From: Coriobacteriia bacterium
GTDB lineage: Bacteria > Actinomycetota > Coriobacteriia > Anaerosomatales > Anaerosomataceae
Direction: 5' to 3'
Length of the DNA stretch: 9,417 nt
Assembly (NCBI GenBank): GCA_016938395.1
Contig: JAFGUS010000177.1
Coordinates: 1 to 9,417 of the forward strand
The notes below the pieces were generated by a model. That model worked only from the letters and a program-made list of their open reading frames with translations, was not told the DNA's origin and made no database searches. A program made the position numbers and the translations under genes. Numbering within the stretch: position 1 is the stretch's first letter; each line of letters starts with the position of its first letter. Of this stretch, positions 1 through 5,231 are shown piece by piece.

Positions 1-46
1 ATGGTACTGCGGTGTAGTCCGTGGGAGAGTAGGACGTCGCTGAACA
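1..46 (+). rRNA. rrf: 5S ribosomal RNA, 3' end (partial)
   Basis: The first bases match the conserved 3' third of bacterial 5S rRNA: a GATGGTACTGC block, a short variable stem, then GTGGGAGAGTAGGACGTCGC and a terminal TGAAC that would pair with the missing 5' end (helix I). About 70 nt lie upstream of the window. The exact 3' end, near 45-46, is estimated from the family. An rRNA operon therefore most likely ends here. Confidence 0.88.
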
Positions 47-51
47 CATCC

Positions 52-67
52 GACGGCTTTGCCGTTT
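52..67 (+). terminator. Possible short terminator of the rRNA operon
   Basis: ACGGC (53-57), loop TTT and GCCGT (61-65) form a 5-bp perfect stem, extendable by a G·T pair and followed by TTT. It lies directly after the 5S end, where a terminator is expected. The stem is short and the T-run weak, so the call is tentative. Confidence 0.35.
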
Positions 68-150
68 CCGGAGACCATCTGCTGGCCAGTTCGGAGTGCG
101 CCGGCATACCGGTGGCCGACGGTCCGCCACGAGTCGGGCGGCACGGCTTC

Positions 151-159
151 TGCTAGAAT
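151..159 (+). promoter_or_regulatory. Extended -10 promoter for the NifU-domain gene
   Basis: TGCTAGAAT is an extended -10 (TGn plus TAGAAT, 5/6 to TATAAT). No convincing -35 is seen at 16-18 bp upstream, which is normal for extended -10 promoters. The expected transcription start is near 166-167, either giving a leader of about 90 nt to the GTG at 257 or falling on the in-frame ATG at 167. The same TGCTA core appears upstream of azlC. Confidence 0.5.
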
Positions 160-219
160 CCAGCGGATGGATCTGTGGCGTGGTGGTTCGACCGCGCCCA
201 TGGGTCAGGTGGTAATGAC

Positions 220-244
220 AAGCGGTCCGCTTGGACCGAAGCGG
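220..244 (+). other. Cluster of mutually exclusive hairpins before the NifU ribosome-binding site
   Basis: Three perfect stems compete in 25 nt. AAGCG (220-224) pairs with CGCTT (228-232); CGGTCC (223-228) pairs with GGACCG (233-238) around a GCTT loop; CCGCTT (227-232) pairs with AAGCGG (239-244). The last stem ends one base before the AAGGAG Shine-Dalgarno (245-250). This could be a structural switch, a DNA operator or chance. The pairing is seen directly; the function is not known. Confidence 0.35.
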
Positions 245-256
245 AAGGAGAGTCCC

Positions 257-478
257 GTGAAGGAACGCGTGCAAGCAGCACTCGACAAGATCCGTCCGGC
301 GCTTCAGGCCGACGGTGGAGATGTGGAGCTCGTCGAGGTGACCGACGACGGTGTGGTGAAGGTGGCACTTCAGGGTGCCTGCCGCGGCTGCCCGATGTCG
401 CAGCTCACGCTGGCAAACGGTGTCGAGCGCGTCATCAAGCAAGAGATCCCCGAGGTACAGCGCATCGAGCCCGTCTAG
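257..478 (+). CDS. NifU C-terminal-domain (Nfu-type) Fe-S cluster scaffold protein
   Basis: This 73-residue protein consists almost only of the NifU C-terminal (Nfu) domain, a cytosolic carrier that holds a [4Fe-4S] cluster between two subunits and passes it to apo-proteins. The N-terminal IRPALQADGGDVELVEV segment (residues about 12-28) and the ACRGCPMS motif with C42 and C45 are the family signature. The GTG at 257 is chosen because AAGGAG (245-250) lies six bases upstream and because the domain's usual N-terminus (MKERV-like) begins exactly there. An in-frame ATG at 167 would add 30 low-complexity residues and cannot be excluded, since a -10 sits seven bases upstream of it. The gene appears monocistronic: it has its own promoter and is followed by a strong hairpin. 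The family assignment is firm; its clients here are unknown, though the Fe-S glycosylase at 5228-6109 is the kind of protein it could serve. Confidence 0.93.
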   Translation: MKERVQAALDKIRPALQADGGDVELVEVTDDGVVKVALQGACRGCPMSQLTLANGVERVIKQEIPEVQRIEPV

Positions 479-503
479 AGCCCGCCGCCTACTGCCTTGT
501 GAC

Positions 504-537
504 ATGAATGCCGTCCCCGTTCGGGGGCGGCATTCAT
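504..537 (+). terminator. Strong terminator-like hairpin after the NifU-domain gene
   Basis: Bases 504-518 pair with 523-537 as a 15-bp stem with a single T·G wobble and a GTTC loop. It starts 25 bp after the NifU stop. The right side is followed by ACTTCC rather than a T-run, so it is a hairpin terminator of the U-poor kind or an RNA-end protector. A second perfect 6-bp hairpin (GGCGAC, 575-580; GTCGCC, 586-591) lies just before the nrdJ promoter. Confidence 0.6.
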
Positions 538-597
538 ACTTCCGGTGGCGCGGATGTGCCGTACACCGCCTGGCGGCGACCGTTCGTCGCCTGACCG

Positions 598-626
598 TTG
601 CACCCCATATGTTGCGGATATAGACT
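598..626 (+). promoter_or_regulatory. Probable nrdJ promoter
   Basis: TTGCAC (598-603) and TAGACT (621-626) are separated by 17 bp and are weak -35/-10 elements; TATAGA (619-624) is an alternative -10 with a 15-bp spacer. It lies in the only AT-rich patch of the 231-bp gap before nrdJ and is overlapped by the first NrdR-like box. The expected start near 633 would place the second box over the beginning of the transcript. Confidence 0.45.
602..617 (+). promoter_or_regulatory. NrdR box 1
   Basis: ACCCCATATGTTGCGG matches about 11 of 16 positions of the NrdR consensus acaCwAtATaTwGtgt, including the central ATAT and the key C and G of the two half sites. It overlaps the -35/spacer of the nrdJ promoter and lies exactly 31 bp from box 2. 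That is the three-helical-turn spacing typical of NrdR sites upstream of ribonucleotide reductase genes. Confidence 0.7.
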
Positions 627-632
627 GATGAA

Positions 633-648
633 GCGCAACATCTTGTGT
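633..648 (+). promoter_or_regulatory. NrdR box 2
   Basis: GCGCAACATCTTGTGT matches about 12 of 16 positions of the NrdR consensus, with a full right half site (TwGTGT). It begins 31 bp after box 1, on the same helix face, and ends 61 bp before the nrdJ start. NrdR is a zinc-ribbon/ATP-cone repressor that shuts off ribonucleotide reductase genes when dATP is high; nrdR itself is not in the window. Confidence 0.72.
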
Positions 649-709
649 CACCGGGGGCCTGAGGAACGCGGTGGCATGTCAGCAGGAACGCCGCGAGGAG
701 GGAACCACC

Positions 710-2983
710 ATGCCCGAGCATGACACCGCCGTCTACTCCCGGACGATTGATGAAACGCTGTCGCCCAACAGCCTGAAGGTGCTCCAGAAGCGGTACCTGA
801 AGAAGGACGATAGCGGCAATCCGATCGAGCAGCCGTCGGACATGTTCATCCGGGTGGCGGAGAACATCGCATCGGCCGAGGCCCGTTTCGGTGCGAGTGC
901 GGCTGAAGTGGCCGAGACCGCGCATGACTTCTACGAGCTCATGACGGCGCTGGAGTTCCTCCCCAACTCTCCGACACTCATGAACGCCGGTCGCGAGCTG
1001 CAACAGCTCTCGGCGTGCTTCGTCCTTCCGGTGGGCGACTCGATGGAGTCGATCTTCGATGCCGTGCGCGACACCGCGCTCATCCACAAGTCGGGTGGCG
1101 GCACGGGGTTCTCCTTCTCGCGCCTGCGTCCGTCGGGCGATCAGGTGCGCTCCACGCAGGGCGTGAGCAGTGGGCCCATCTCGTTCATGCGGGTGTTCAA
1201 CCAGGCCACCGAGGCCGTGAAACAGGGCGGCACCCGGCGGGGCGCAAACATGGGTGTGCTCCGCATCGACCACCCGGACATCATGGACTTCATCAAGTGC
1301 AAGCTCGACGGCGACTTCGCCAACTTCAACATCTCGGTGGCGGTCACCGAGGAGTTCATGGCTGCGGTGGAGAGTGGCTCGGCGTATGCGCTGCGTAACC
1401 CGCGCGACGGCGCAGCTCTCGGCGAGCTCGACGCGCGCGAGGTCTACGACCTCATCGTCGAGATGGCGTGGGCGACGGGAGACCCCGGCATCATCTTCAT
1501 CGACCGCATGAACCGGGACAATCCGACGCCGGCGCTCGGCGAGATCGAGTCGACCAACCCGTGCGGCGAGCAGCCGCTCCTGCCGTATGAGGCGTGCAAT
1601 CTGGGCTCGGTCAACCTCTCGAAGTTCGTTCGCTACGGGGAGGGCGGCCTCGAGCTCGACTGGGACCGTCTCGCCGATGTGGTACACCGTGGCGTGCGCT
1701 TCCTCGACGACGTGATCGAGGTCAACGAGTACCCGATCGAGAAGATCGCCGAGCTCGCGCGCGGCAACCGGAAGATCGGCCTCGGCGTGATGGGCTGGGC
1801 CGACATGCTCATCATGATGGGCATCGCGTACGACTCCGATGAGGCTGTCGCTCTCGGTGAGAAGGTCATGGGGTTCATCCAGGCCGAGGCACGGCAGGCC
1901 TCGATGAAGCTCGCCGCCGAGCGGGGCGTGTTCCCCAACTTCGCCGGCTCCGTCTACGATACCCCCGAGGGGATGCGGCTGCGCAACGCGACGGTCACCA
2001 CCATCGCGCCCACCGGGACCCTGTCGATCATCGCCAACTGCTCCTCGGGCATAGAGCCGCTCTTCGCGGTCTCGTACGTGCGCACGGTCATGGACAACGA
2101 CCGCCTGATCGAGGTCAACCCGCTGTTCGAGGATCTTGCGGTCAAGCAGGGCTTCTACAGCCGCGACCTCATGGGTCTCATCGCCGAGCACGGCTCCGTC
2201 CATGGCATCGACGCCGTTCCCGAGGACGTCCAGCGCATCTTCGTGACCGCTCACGACATCGTGCCCGAGTGGCATGTGCGCATGCAGGCGGCGTTCCAGC
2301 GCTTCACCGACAACGCCGTCTCCAAGACGGTGAACTTCGGCAACGAGGCGACCGTCGAAGACGTGCGCCACGTCTACGACCTTGCGCACGAGCTCGGCGT
2401 CAAGGGTGTCACGATCTACCGCGACGGCAGCAAAGAGAACCAGGTTCTCTCCACCGGCAAGACCGCCAAGTCCGGTGCTGTCGAGCCGGTGCGTCACGGT
2501 GAGATCGAGCCGCGTCCGCGGCCGTCGGTGACCATCGGGCGCACCGAGAAGGTCGTCACCGGTTGTGGCAACCTGTATGTGACCATCAACTCCGACGAGC
2601 AGGGGCTCTGCGAGGTCTTCACGCAGATGGGCAAGTCGGGTGGTTGCGCCGCGAGCCAGTCCGAGGCGCTCTCGCGTATGATCTCGGTCTCACTGCGCGC
2701 CGGCGTGGACCCGCAGGCGATCCTCAAGCACCTTCGCGGCATCCGCTGCCCCAGCCCGGCGTGGGCCGAGGGCGGGAAGGTGCTCTCGTGCGCCGACGCC
2801 GTGGGCATCGCCATGGAGCACTTCATCGAGTGGGCGGAGACGGGCACTGCATCCACGGCTGTCTCGAAGAACGCCGACGGTCTCGTCAATCTGGCGGGCG
2901 CGTGCCCCGAGTGCGGCGGCTCACTCGAGCACGAGAGTGGCTGCGCGGTGTGTCGAGCGTGCGGCTACAGCAAGTGTGCGTAG
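710..2983 (+). CDS. nrdJ: Vitamin B12-dependent (class II) ribonucleotide reductase
   Basis: It reduces ribonucleotides to deoxyribonucleotides in the cytosol using adenosylcobalamin to make the thiyl radical, so it needs neither oxygen nor a radical subunit. The 757-residue protein shows the family order: N-terminal segment (about 1-80) without an ATP-cone, NSPTLMNAG (86-94), the first active-site Cys in LSACF (C103), a GGGTGFSFSRLR block (129-140), the radical-site NPCGE (N283, C285, E287), and the phosphate-binding APTGT (434-438). A TSCPD domain follows (about 610-710), and a C-terminal Cys cluster (C732, C735, C745, C748, C751, C756) probably shuttles electrons from thioredoxin. The ATG at 710 has GAGGAGGGA (694-702) upstream; a GTG at 671 has no such site. 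It heads an operon with dcd, 15 bp apart, behind two NrdR-like boxes. Lack of an ATP-cone suggests no overall dATP shut-off at the protein level, leaving NrdR repression as the visible control. Confidence 0.97.
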   Translation: MPEHDTAVYSRTIDETLSPNSLKVLQKRYLKKDDSGNPIEQPSDMFIRVAENIASAEARFGASAAEVAETAHDFYELMTALEFLPNSPTLMNAGRELQQLSACFVLPVGDSMESIFDAVRDTALIHKSGGGTGFSFSRLRPSGDQVRSTQGVSSGPISFMRVFNQATEAVKQGGTRRGANMGVLRIDHPDIMDFIKCKLDGDFANFNISVAVTEEFMAAVESGSAYALRNPRDGAALGELDAREVYDLIVEMAWATGDPGIIFIDRMNRDNPTPALGEIESTNPCGEQPLLPYEACNLGSVNLSKFVRYGEGGLELDWDRLADVVHRGVRFLDDVIEVNEYPIEKIAELARGNRKIGLGVMGWADMLIMMGIAYDSDEAVALGEKVMGFIQAEARQASMKLAAERGVFPNFAGSVYDTPEGMRLRNATVTTIAPTGTLSIIANCSSGIEPLFAVSYVRTVMDNDRLIEVNPLFEDLAVKQGFYSRDLMGLIAEHGSVHGIDAVPEDVQRIFVTAHDIVPEWHVRMQAAFQRFTDNAVSKTVNFGNEATVEDVRHVYDLAHELGVKGVTIYRDGSKENQVLSTGKTAKSGAVEPVRHGEIEPRPRPSVTIGRTEKVVTGCGNLYVTINSDEQGLCEVFTQMGKSGGCAASQSEALSRMISVSLRAGVDPQAILKHLRGIRCPSPAWAEGGKVLSCADAVGIAMEHFIEWAETGTASTAVSKNADGLVNLAGACPECGGSLEHESGCAVCRACGYSKCA

Positions 2984-2998
2984 GGCGCGGTGACGTGG

Positions 2999-3556
2999 AT
3001 GGTACTCTCTGACCGAAGCATTAAAGAGCAACTCGCGCTCGGCCGCATCGTCATCGAGCCGTGCGACCACGCCGACATACAGCCGTCGAGCATCGACCTG
3101 CATCTGGGGCCGCGCTTCCAGGTGTTCCGCAATTCGCGGTACCCCTACATCGACCCGCAGATGGAGCAGTCCGGGCTGATGGATCTCGTGGAGGCGACGG
3201 TCGGTGAGCCGTTCGTGCTGCACCCGGGCGAGTTCGTCTTGGGTGCCACCATCGAGCGCGTCACGCTGCCCGACGACATCGTGGCACGCCTCGAGGGCAA
3301 GTCGTCGCTCGGCAGGCTCGGGCTGCTCATCCACTCCACCGCCGGCTACGTCGATCCGGGCTGGACAGGGACGCTCACACTCGAGCTCTCGAACGTGGCG
3401 AACCTGCCGATCGTGCTCACGCCCGGCATGGCCATCGGGCAGATATCGTTCATGCGCATGACCACATCGGTGGATCGCCCGTACGGCACCGAGGGGTTGG
3501 GCAGCCGCTACCAGGGACAGGTGGAGCCCACGCCGAGTAGGGTGCACCGGCGGTAG
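2999..3556 (+). CDS. dcd: dCTP deaminase, probably bifunctional dCTP deaminase/dUTPase (dUMP-forming)
   Basis: This 185-residue cytosolic enzyme deaminates dCTP on the route to dTMP. QPSSIDLHL (28-36), GKSSLGRLGLL (100-110), STAGYVDPGW (113-122), catalytic E129 in TLELSN, and the C-terminal YQGQ-PTPSR (171-181) mark the Dcd branch of the trimeric dUTPase fold. From memory it resembles Mycobacterium tuberculosis Dcd almost end to end, and that enzyme also hydrolyses dUTP and so releases dUMP directly. I therefore favour the bifunctional type, as inference. The ATG at 2999 is chosen because MVLSDRSI is the family's usual N-terminus; a GTG at 2990 would add three residues and leave no room for AGGGCG (2982-2987) as ribosome-binding site. 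It lies 15 bp after nrdJ and is presumably co-transcribed from the NrdR-controlled promoter. Confidence 0.96.
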   Translation: MVLSDRSIKEQLALGRIVIEPCDHADIQPSSIDLHLGPRFQVFRNSRYPYIDPQMEQSGLMDLVEATVGEPFVLHPGEFVLGATIERVTLPDDIVARLEGKSSLGRLGLLIHSTAGYVDPGWTGTLTLELSNVANLPIVLTPGMAIGQISFMRMTTSVDRPYGTEGLGSRYQGQVEPTPSRVHRR

Positions 3557-3603
3557 CCGGGCAGTCGGCAGGGAGTCACGCAGCGTTCGTGGCGCCGGGC
3601 CCT

Positions 3604-3617
3604 GGTGTGCTCACACC
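3604..3617. terminator. Weak hairpin between convergent operons
   Basis: GGTGT, loop GCTC and ACACC form a perfect small stem in the 80-bp gap between dcd (plus) and the 45-residue protein gene (minus). GGCGCCG (3591-3597) and CGGCGCC (3631-3637) could close an outer stem around it. There is no T-run on either side. It is the only terminator candidate seen for both converging transcripts. Confidence 0.3.
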
Positions 3618-3636
3618 CTGAACGGTGTCGCGGCGC

Positions 3637-3774
3637 CTACTTCCGGCGAGCGAACCAGCCGCACGCCTCATCGTCGGCAGAGCGCTTCTTGTCTCGCCGG
3701 ACGCAACGGCCCTTCTTGAAGTTCACGCAGGCACCGCAGGTTTCGGCCTTCTTGGACGACTTCTTTTTGCCCAT
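3637..3774 (-). CDS. 45-residue basic four-cysteine protein of unknown function
   Basis: A short, highly basic protein: a Lys/Ser-rich start (MGKKKSSKKA), then cysteines at 13, 16, 24 and 38 in the pattern C-x2-C-x7-C-x13-C, ending in CGWFARRK. Four cysteines with this spacing could bind zinc or an Fe-S cluster. The start ATG at 3774 has GGAGG twelve bases upstream (3787-3791), a rather long spacing, with GGCGGG closer. It lies 40 bp downstream of the flavoprotein gene on the same strand, so the two are probably one operon. The CGACVNF motif resembles CTTCTFF in the divergent Cys-rich protein at 4992-5231. I do not recognise the family by name. Small Cys-rich subunits with a comparable layout accompany some glycyl radical enzymes, but none of those is here. 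Confidence 0.75.
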   Translation of the reverse strand: MGKKKSSKKAETCGACVNFKKGRCVRRDKKRSADDEACGWFARRK

Positions 3775-3814
3775 GTCGCTGACCCGCCTCCGAGGTGTGC
3801 TGCCGTCGTGCGGG

Positions 3815-4897
3815 TCAGAGTCCCATCGTCACGCGACTGACGATCGGTGTGGGCACAAAGCCGGCGAGGTACTTCCCAACGCGCGACTCCATGAACGGCA
3901 GCCAGCGGAACCGGCGCCTGATGTCGGCGGTGACAGGGGCAGTCAGCGTGGTGTACCGCTCGAGCGCGGTCGCGGGGTCACCGGCAGCAGCCAGCCCAGC
4001 GTCGCGACCGGTGCGCAGCGCGTAGCTGATGCCCTCACCGGAGGTGGGAGACATGAAGCCGCCTGCCTCACCGGCGAGCAGCACCCGCCCGGCGCCGTGC
4101 AGGATGTCCTCGGGTGAGCGCAGGTAGAGAGCGGCCGCAGCCTCACGGTCGACGGCATCTCCGAGTGTCGGCATCCGTTCGCGAAGCAGTGCGATCACCT
4201 GATCTTGCTTCTCCCAGGGACGTTTGGTGTGCGGATAGAAGATCGAACCGACGAGCGCAACTCCGTCTTTCGGCACGACGTAGGCGTAGGCGAACTCGTC
4301 GCCGATGTCGCGCATGTAGATGCAGTCGAAGACGGGGTCGATGTCGCCGGTGAGCGTCACGAAGTCCTGCAGCGTGACGTAGCTCGCCGAGTCGCGAATG
4401 CCGAGCGTGCGGCGCACCTGCGATCGGGCTCCGTCGGCGCCGATGAGCAGGTCCGCCTCGATGGTGCGCGGGCCGTCCGCGGTATCGACGTCGATCCGAA
4501 CCCCGTGTTCGTCTTGCGTGAATCCCGTGATCGCGGTGCGCCCGACGAGTTCCACCCCGTCAGGGAGCAGGCTCGTCATCCACTCGTCGAATCCCGCGCG
4601 GCTCACGTTCAAGAACGCGAGCTCGGTGGTCCGCTGGATGCCACGGTCCCAGTCGTGGTAGCGGAAGTGGACCGTCTCCGGCTCGCAGACGATGTCGCGC
4701 GGTATCTCGCCGTACGGCCGCAGCGCATCGATGGACAGTTCGTGGAGCATGCCGCCGCAGCTCTTGCGTCGCGGCAGCGCGCCCGACTCGGCGAGCAGGA
4801 CGGGTCCGCGCTCGGCTGCGTGTATCGCTGCGAGGATGCCAGCCGGTCCGGCACCGGCGATGACGGTGGTGTAACGGTCGCGGGACGGAAGGCTCAT
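3815..4897 (-). CDS. Geranylgeranyl-reductase-family FAD-dependent oxidoreductase
   Basis: A 360-residue flavoprotein of the geranylgeranyl reductase/PHBH-like superfamily, which reduces isoprenoid double bonds in lipids, quinone tails or chlorophyll precursors. Visible are the N-terminal FAD-binding GAGPAG (15-20), K-S-CGG with C47 (a conserved cysteine placed like the functional Cys of archaeal geranylgeranyl reductases), the second FAD motif LIGADGARS (151-159), and the third, GEAGGFMSPTSGEGISYAL (276-294). No signal peptide or clear membrane span is seen; peripheral membrane association is likely for a lipid substrate. The start ATG at 4897 has only a weak purine stretch upstream (GAAAGTGGA). 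The gene is followed by the 45-residue Cys-rich gene and diverges from an eight-Cys gene. A role in saturating menaquinone side chains is plausible for an actinobacterium but unproven; other substrates of this broad family are equally possible. Confidence 0.88.
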   Translation of the reverse strand: MSLPSRDRYTTVIAGAGPAGILAAIHAAERGPVLLAESGALPRRKSCGGMLHELSIDALRPYGEIPRDIVCEPETVHFRYHDWDRGIQRTTELAFLNVSRAGFDEWMTSLLPDGVELVGRTAITGFTQDEHGVRIDVDTADGPRTIEADLLIGADGARSQVRRTLGIRDSASYVTLQDFVTLTGDIDPVFDCIYMRDIGDEFAYAYVVPKDGVALVGSIFYPHTKRPWEKQDQVIALLRERMPTLGDAVDREAAAALYLRSPEDILHGAGRVLLAGEAGGFMSPTSGEGISYALRTGRDAGLAAAGDPATALERYTTLTAPVTADIRRRFRWLPFMESRVGKYLAGFVPTPIVSRVTMGL

Positions 4898-4945
4898 GTG
4901 TCCACTTTCAGACGGGAACGGCTTCGCCGGGCGGGGTCATCGGGA

Positions 4946-4955
4946 TACAATAGCA
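4946..4955. promoter_or_regulatory. Overlapping divergent -10 elements between the flavoprotein and Cys-rich genes
   Basis: On the plus strand TACAAT (4946-4951) is a good -10 for the Cys-rich gene at 4992. On the minus strand the same bases read TGCTATTGT (4955 down to 4947), an extended -10 for the flavoprotein gene starting at 4897. Expected starts are about 4958 (plus) and 4940 (minus), giving leaders of roughly 34 and 43 nt. No clear -35 is seen for either. Confidence 0.45.
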
Positions 4956-4991
4956 GCCCTGATGCCCGAGTGCGAACCGGAGGTCGAGGCT

Positions 4992-5231
4992 GTGGCGTGC
5001 TGGTCCGAACGCGGGTGCGATGACGAGATGCGAGCCGGATGTCCGCATGCGATCGACCCCGAGGAGCAGTGCCCGCTCGGCTGCATGTTCGCCAAATGCG
5101 AGCGGCCCACGCACGAGCCGGCGCGCGACATGATGCTCATACTCGACCCGTTCGTCGACCGGCGGGCCGCCGCCAAGGAGATCTGCACCACGTGCACGTT
5201 CTTCCTCACCAACGGCCCGCGCATCGAGTGA
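4992..5231 (+). CDS. 79-residue eight-cysteine hypothetical protein
   Basis: An unrecognised small protein with cysteines at 3, 9, 17, 27, 31, 36, 65 and 68. Eight cysteines in 79 residues, arranged as an N-terminal group (including CPH and CPLGCMFAKC) and a C-terminal KEICTTCTFF pair, suggest one or two Fe-S clusters or zinc sites. No signal peptide or membrane segment is seen. The GTG at 4992 is preferred because a full GGAGGT (4979-4984) lies seven bases upstream; an ATG at 4962 is in frame but has no ribosome-binding site and would sit about four bases from the predicted transcript start. The stop overlaps the next gene's GTG (GTGA, 5228-5231), so it is probably translationally coupled to the glycosylase. 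It diverges from the flavoprotein gene and shares a C-x2-C-x-[NF]-F motif with the 45-residue protein. Confidence 0.8.
   Translation: MACWSERGCDDEMRAGCPHAIDPEEQCPLGCMFAKCERPTHEPARDMMLILDPFVDRRAAAKEICTTCTFFLTNGPRIE

Noticed and set aside
175..200. T-box-like string GGTGGTTCGACCGCG upstream of the NifU gene
   Set aside because: It resembles the T-box antiterminator motif only loosely. There is no room for a specifier stem and no amino-acid or aminoacyl-tRNA gene downstream.
46..256. A tRNA gene after the 5S rRNA
   Set aside because: No acceptor/T-arm pattern (GTTCGANNC with matching ends) could be folded in this stretch.
540..709. Cobalamin riboswitch upstream of the B12-dependent reductase
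   Set aside because: The leader after the predicted promoter is only about 75 nt and shows no B12-box; NrdR boxes explain the region better.
671..709. GTG at 671 as nrdJ start
   Set aside because: It would add 13 residues not typical of the family and has no ribosome-binding site, while GAGGAGGGA precedes ATG 710.
4896..4991. Longer versions of the eight-Cys protein starting at ATG 4896 or 4962
   Set aside because: 4896 lies upstream of the predicted promoter and overlaps the flavoprotein start; 4962 lacks a ribosome-binding site, whereas GTG 4992 has a full GGAGGT at seven bases.
3605..5023. Long plus-strand open frames opposite the flavoprotein
   Set aside because: They are Arg/Ser-rich shadows without family motifs or ribosome-binding sites, typical of high-GC antisense frames.
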